Source: Tannerellaceae bacterium
GTDB lineage: Bacteria > Bacteroidota > Bacteroidia > Bacteroidales > Tannerellaceae
DNA: 5,702 nucleotides
Assembly (NCBI GenBank): GCA_031279915.1
Contig: JAITHO010000105.1
Location: 1 to 5,702, forward strand
Direction: 5' to 3'
In this document: positions 4,820 through 5,702 of the stretch, in pieces
How the letters are laid out: the number at the start of each line of letters is the position of its first letter
Position numbering within the stretch: position 1 is the first letter of the stretch
The notes under the pieces: model-generated
What the model saw: the letters and a program-made list of their open reading frames with translations, nothing else
Database searches by the model: none
Told to the model about the DNA's origin: nothing
Made by a program: the position numbers and the translations under genes

Positions 4820-5702
4820 ATGGATGAAATAAAATTGCAAATGACAATAGTGAATCATTTGACCAATGCAGAATTATATGAGTTCCTTGTGTCGATAATT
4901 AAGACAACCGAAGCATTTATTCCTCAGGTTTCGCGACTGCAAATCCGCTACGATACATTAAAAGGCGTTTTTGTTATCTACGACAACGGCTTCAAAAGGC
5001 CGCTCAGTGCGCCGGAAACGGAAGAGATTCAGCTTTTCGACGTTCAGCGCAAAGGAGTATTTATTTTGATTGACGACTCCGTCAGGAAAAATGCCCATTA
5101 CTCGGTAATCCCCGAAGTGAAAGCAGCAGCCAAAGGATTGTTGCCCATCTTCGACAATTTTGCCGGCACTCCCTACACAGAATACGAGCACGAAACCGCT
5201 GCCTACATCAACTTGCTCCAAGACTTGCAGAAGCCCGAAAATGCCCTTCGCATCACCCGCTTAGGCCAAGACGAGAACGTCGCCGCACTAGAGCAAATCA
5301 ACAACGACTTCCAAACATTTTATATAAGTCGAACGAAGAACCGCTACGACTTCAAACAGGAAGGAACCACCCGCCAGCGCGGCAAAAATCTCATCGAAGA
5401 GCTCGTTCGATTTGGTCGCACCGTCGACGGCCTTATGCTAAGCGCAACCGACCCCGACGAAATCGCCGCCCTCAAGGAAATCATCGCCAACATCAACGCC
5501 ATCATGGAGCAGTACACAATCATAGTACATCGCCGCCTGGGCGTCAAATCAAAGAAGAAAGATGAAGGCAAGAAGGAAGACGAAGGAACCCAAACTCCCG
5601 ACACAACAAATCCTCCGGCTCCAGCAACCCCTCCGCAGGCCCCGGATACAACAAATCCTCCGGCTCCGGATACTCCTCCACAGGCTCCCGACACAACAAA
5701 TC
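4820..5702 (+). CDS. DUF6261-like protein with proline-rich repeat tail, 3' end outside the window
   Basis: The frame is open from ATG 4820 to the right edge (294 codons, no stop). Residues 1-240 are mostly helical and resemble the Bacteroidales DUF6261 family: LTNAELYEFLVSIIK near the N-terminus, a central AAAKGLLPIFDNFAGTPY, then EHETAAYINLLQDLQ, and VAALEQINNDFQTFYISRTKNR. The match is from memory of family style. After a basic linker (VKSKKKDEGKKEDEG, 242-256), a 15-residue repeat PDTTNPPAP(A/D)TPPQA begins at Pro260 and continues past the edge. There is no signal peptide or membrane helix, so it is likely cytoplasmic. Function is unknown for the family. Met8 (4841) is a possible alternative start. 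It follows the repeat-protein gene by 19 bases, so they probably share a transcript. The repeated tail is not something I associate with the usual family length of about 200-250 residues. Confidence 0.75.
   Translation, partial: MDEIKLQMTIVNHLTNAELYEFLVSIIKTTEAFIPQVSRLQIRYDTLKGVFVIYDNGFKRPLSAPETEEIQLFDVQRKGVFILIDDSVRKNAHYSVIPEVKAAAKGLLPIFDNFAGTPYTEYEHETAAYINLLQDLQKPENALRITRLGQDENVAALEQINNDFQTFYISRTKNRYDFKQEGTTRQRGKNLIEELVRFGRTVDGLMLSATDPDEIAALKEIIANINAIMEQYTIIVHRRLGVKSKKKDEGKKEDEGTQTPDTTNPPAPATPPQAPDTTNPPAPDTPPQAPDTTN
5597..5702 (+). repeat. 45-bp in-frame tandem repeats encoding a Pro/Thr-rich tail
   Basis: Units begin at 5597, 5642 and 5687, the last cut by the window edge. Each encodes PDTTNPPAP, A or D, TPPQA. 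The copies differ by several silent changes (for example GAC/GAT, CCA/CCG), so they are kept by protein-level constraint or are older than the 42-bp repeats upstream. Confidence 0.85.

Noticed and set aside
4436..4858. Minus-strand ORF with CDYRTKLARNL repeats
   Set aside because: It overlaps the start of the DUF6261-like gene antisense, and its translation outside the repeats is not protein-like.
4958..5221. Minus-strand ORFs at 4958-5221 and 5344-5694
   Set aside because: They are shadows of the DUF6261-like gene, whose plus-strand frame is open over its whole length with family-like sequence.

Overview
The window looks like chromosomal DNA from a member of the Bacteroidales, near Porphyromonas/Tannerella/Bacteroides in type. 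The basis is a Bacteroidetes-style 7TM-HD phosphohydrolase, a lipoprotein whose mature N-terminus is acidic (CGELDDD), two close matches to the Bacteroidetes promoter motif TAnnTTTG, and a gene resembling the Bacteroidales-restricted DUF6261 family. The species cannot be fixed from the sequence alone.

Layout. Positions 1-113 look like the end of a mobile element (possibly IS3-type) with the first codons of a leftward gene. Positions 119-355 hold an AT-rich non-coding array: six diverged copies of a 40-41 bp unit, each centred on ACAAGTGT or a relative and flanked by A- and T-tracts, plus two long-range hairpins. Positions 429-3967 are a leftward two-gene operon. The promoter-proximal gene is a PgpH-like membrane HD phosphodiesterase (predicted c-di-AMP hydrolase). 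Its stop overlaps the ATG of a beta-helix lipoprotein by 4 bp, with a good GGAGG site ahead of that ATG, so the two are probably translationally coupled.

Positions 3968-4428 are a divergent control region. It has a leftward TATATTTG element close to the pgpH start, an 8+8 bp inverted repeat upstream of it, and a rightward TTTG-N18-TATATTTG promoter whose -33 box is embedded in the palindrome TTTGGATATTCCAAA. The rightward leader contains a short ORF with a run of nine C residues and an 8-bp hairpin that carries the ORF's stop codon in its loop. From 4429 a small ORF encodes seven perfect-length 14-residue repeats (RKYASSSWQALYDN/R). Nineteen bases after its stop begins a DUF6261-like gene that runs off the right edge inside a proline-rich 15-residue repeat.

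The most interesting point is the C9 tract. With nine C's, the leader ORF (ATG at 4256 or 4310) stops at 4349-4351. With ten C's (or seven) it would read without a stop into the 14-residue repeat ORF and end at 4800, giving one protein of about 163 or 181 residues (for ten C's). This may be a phase-variable switch, or a one-base homopolymer error in the assembly. The repeat gene and the DUF6261 gene probably form one rightward transcription unit of unknown function, with in-frame tandem repeats in both genes.
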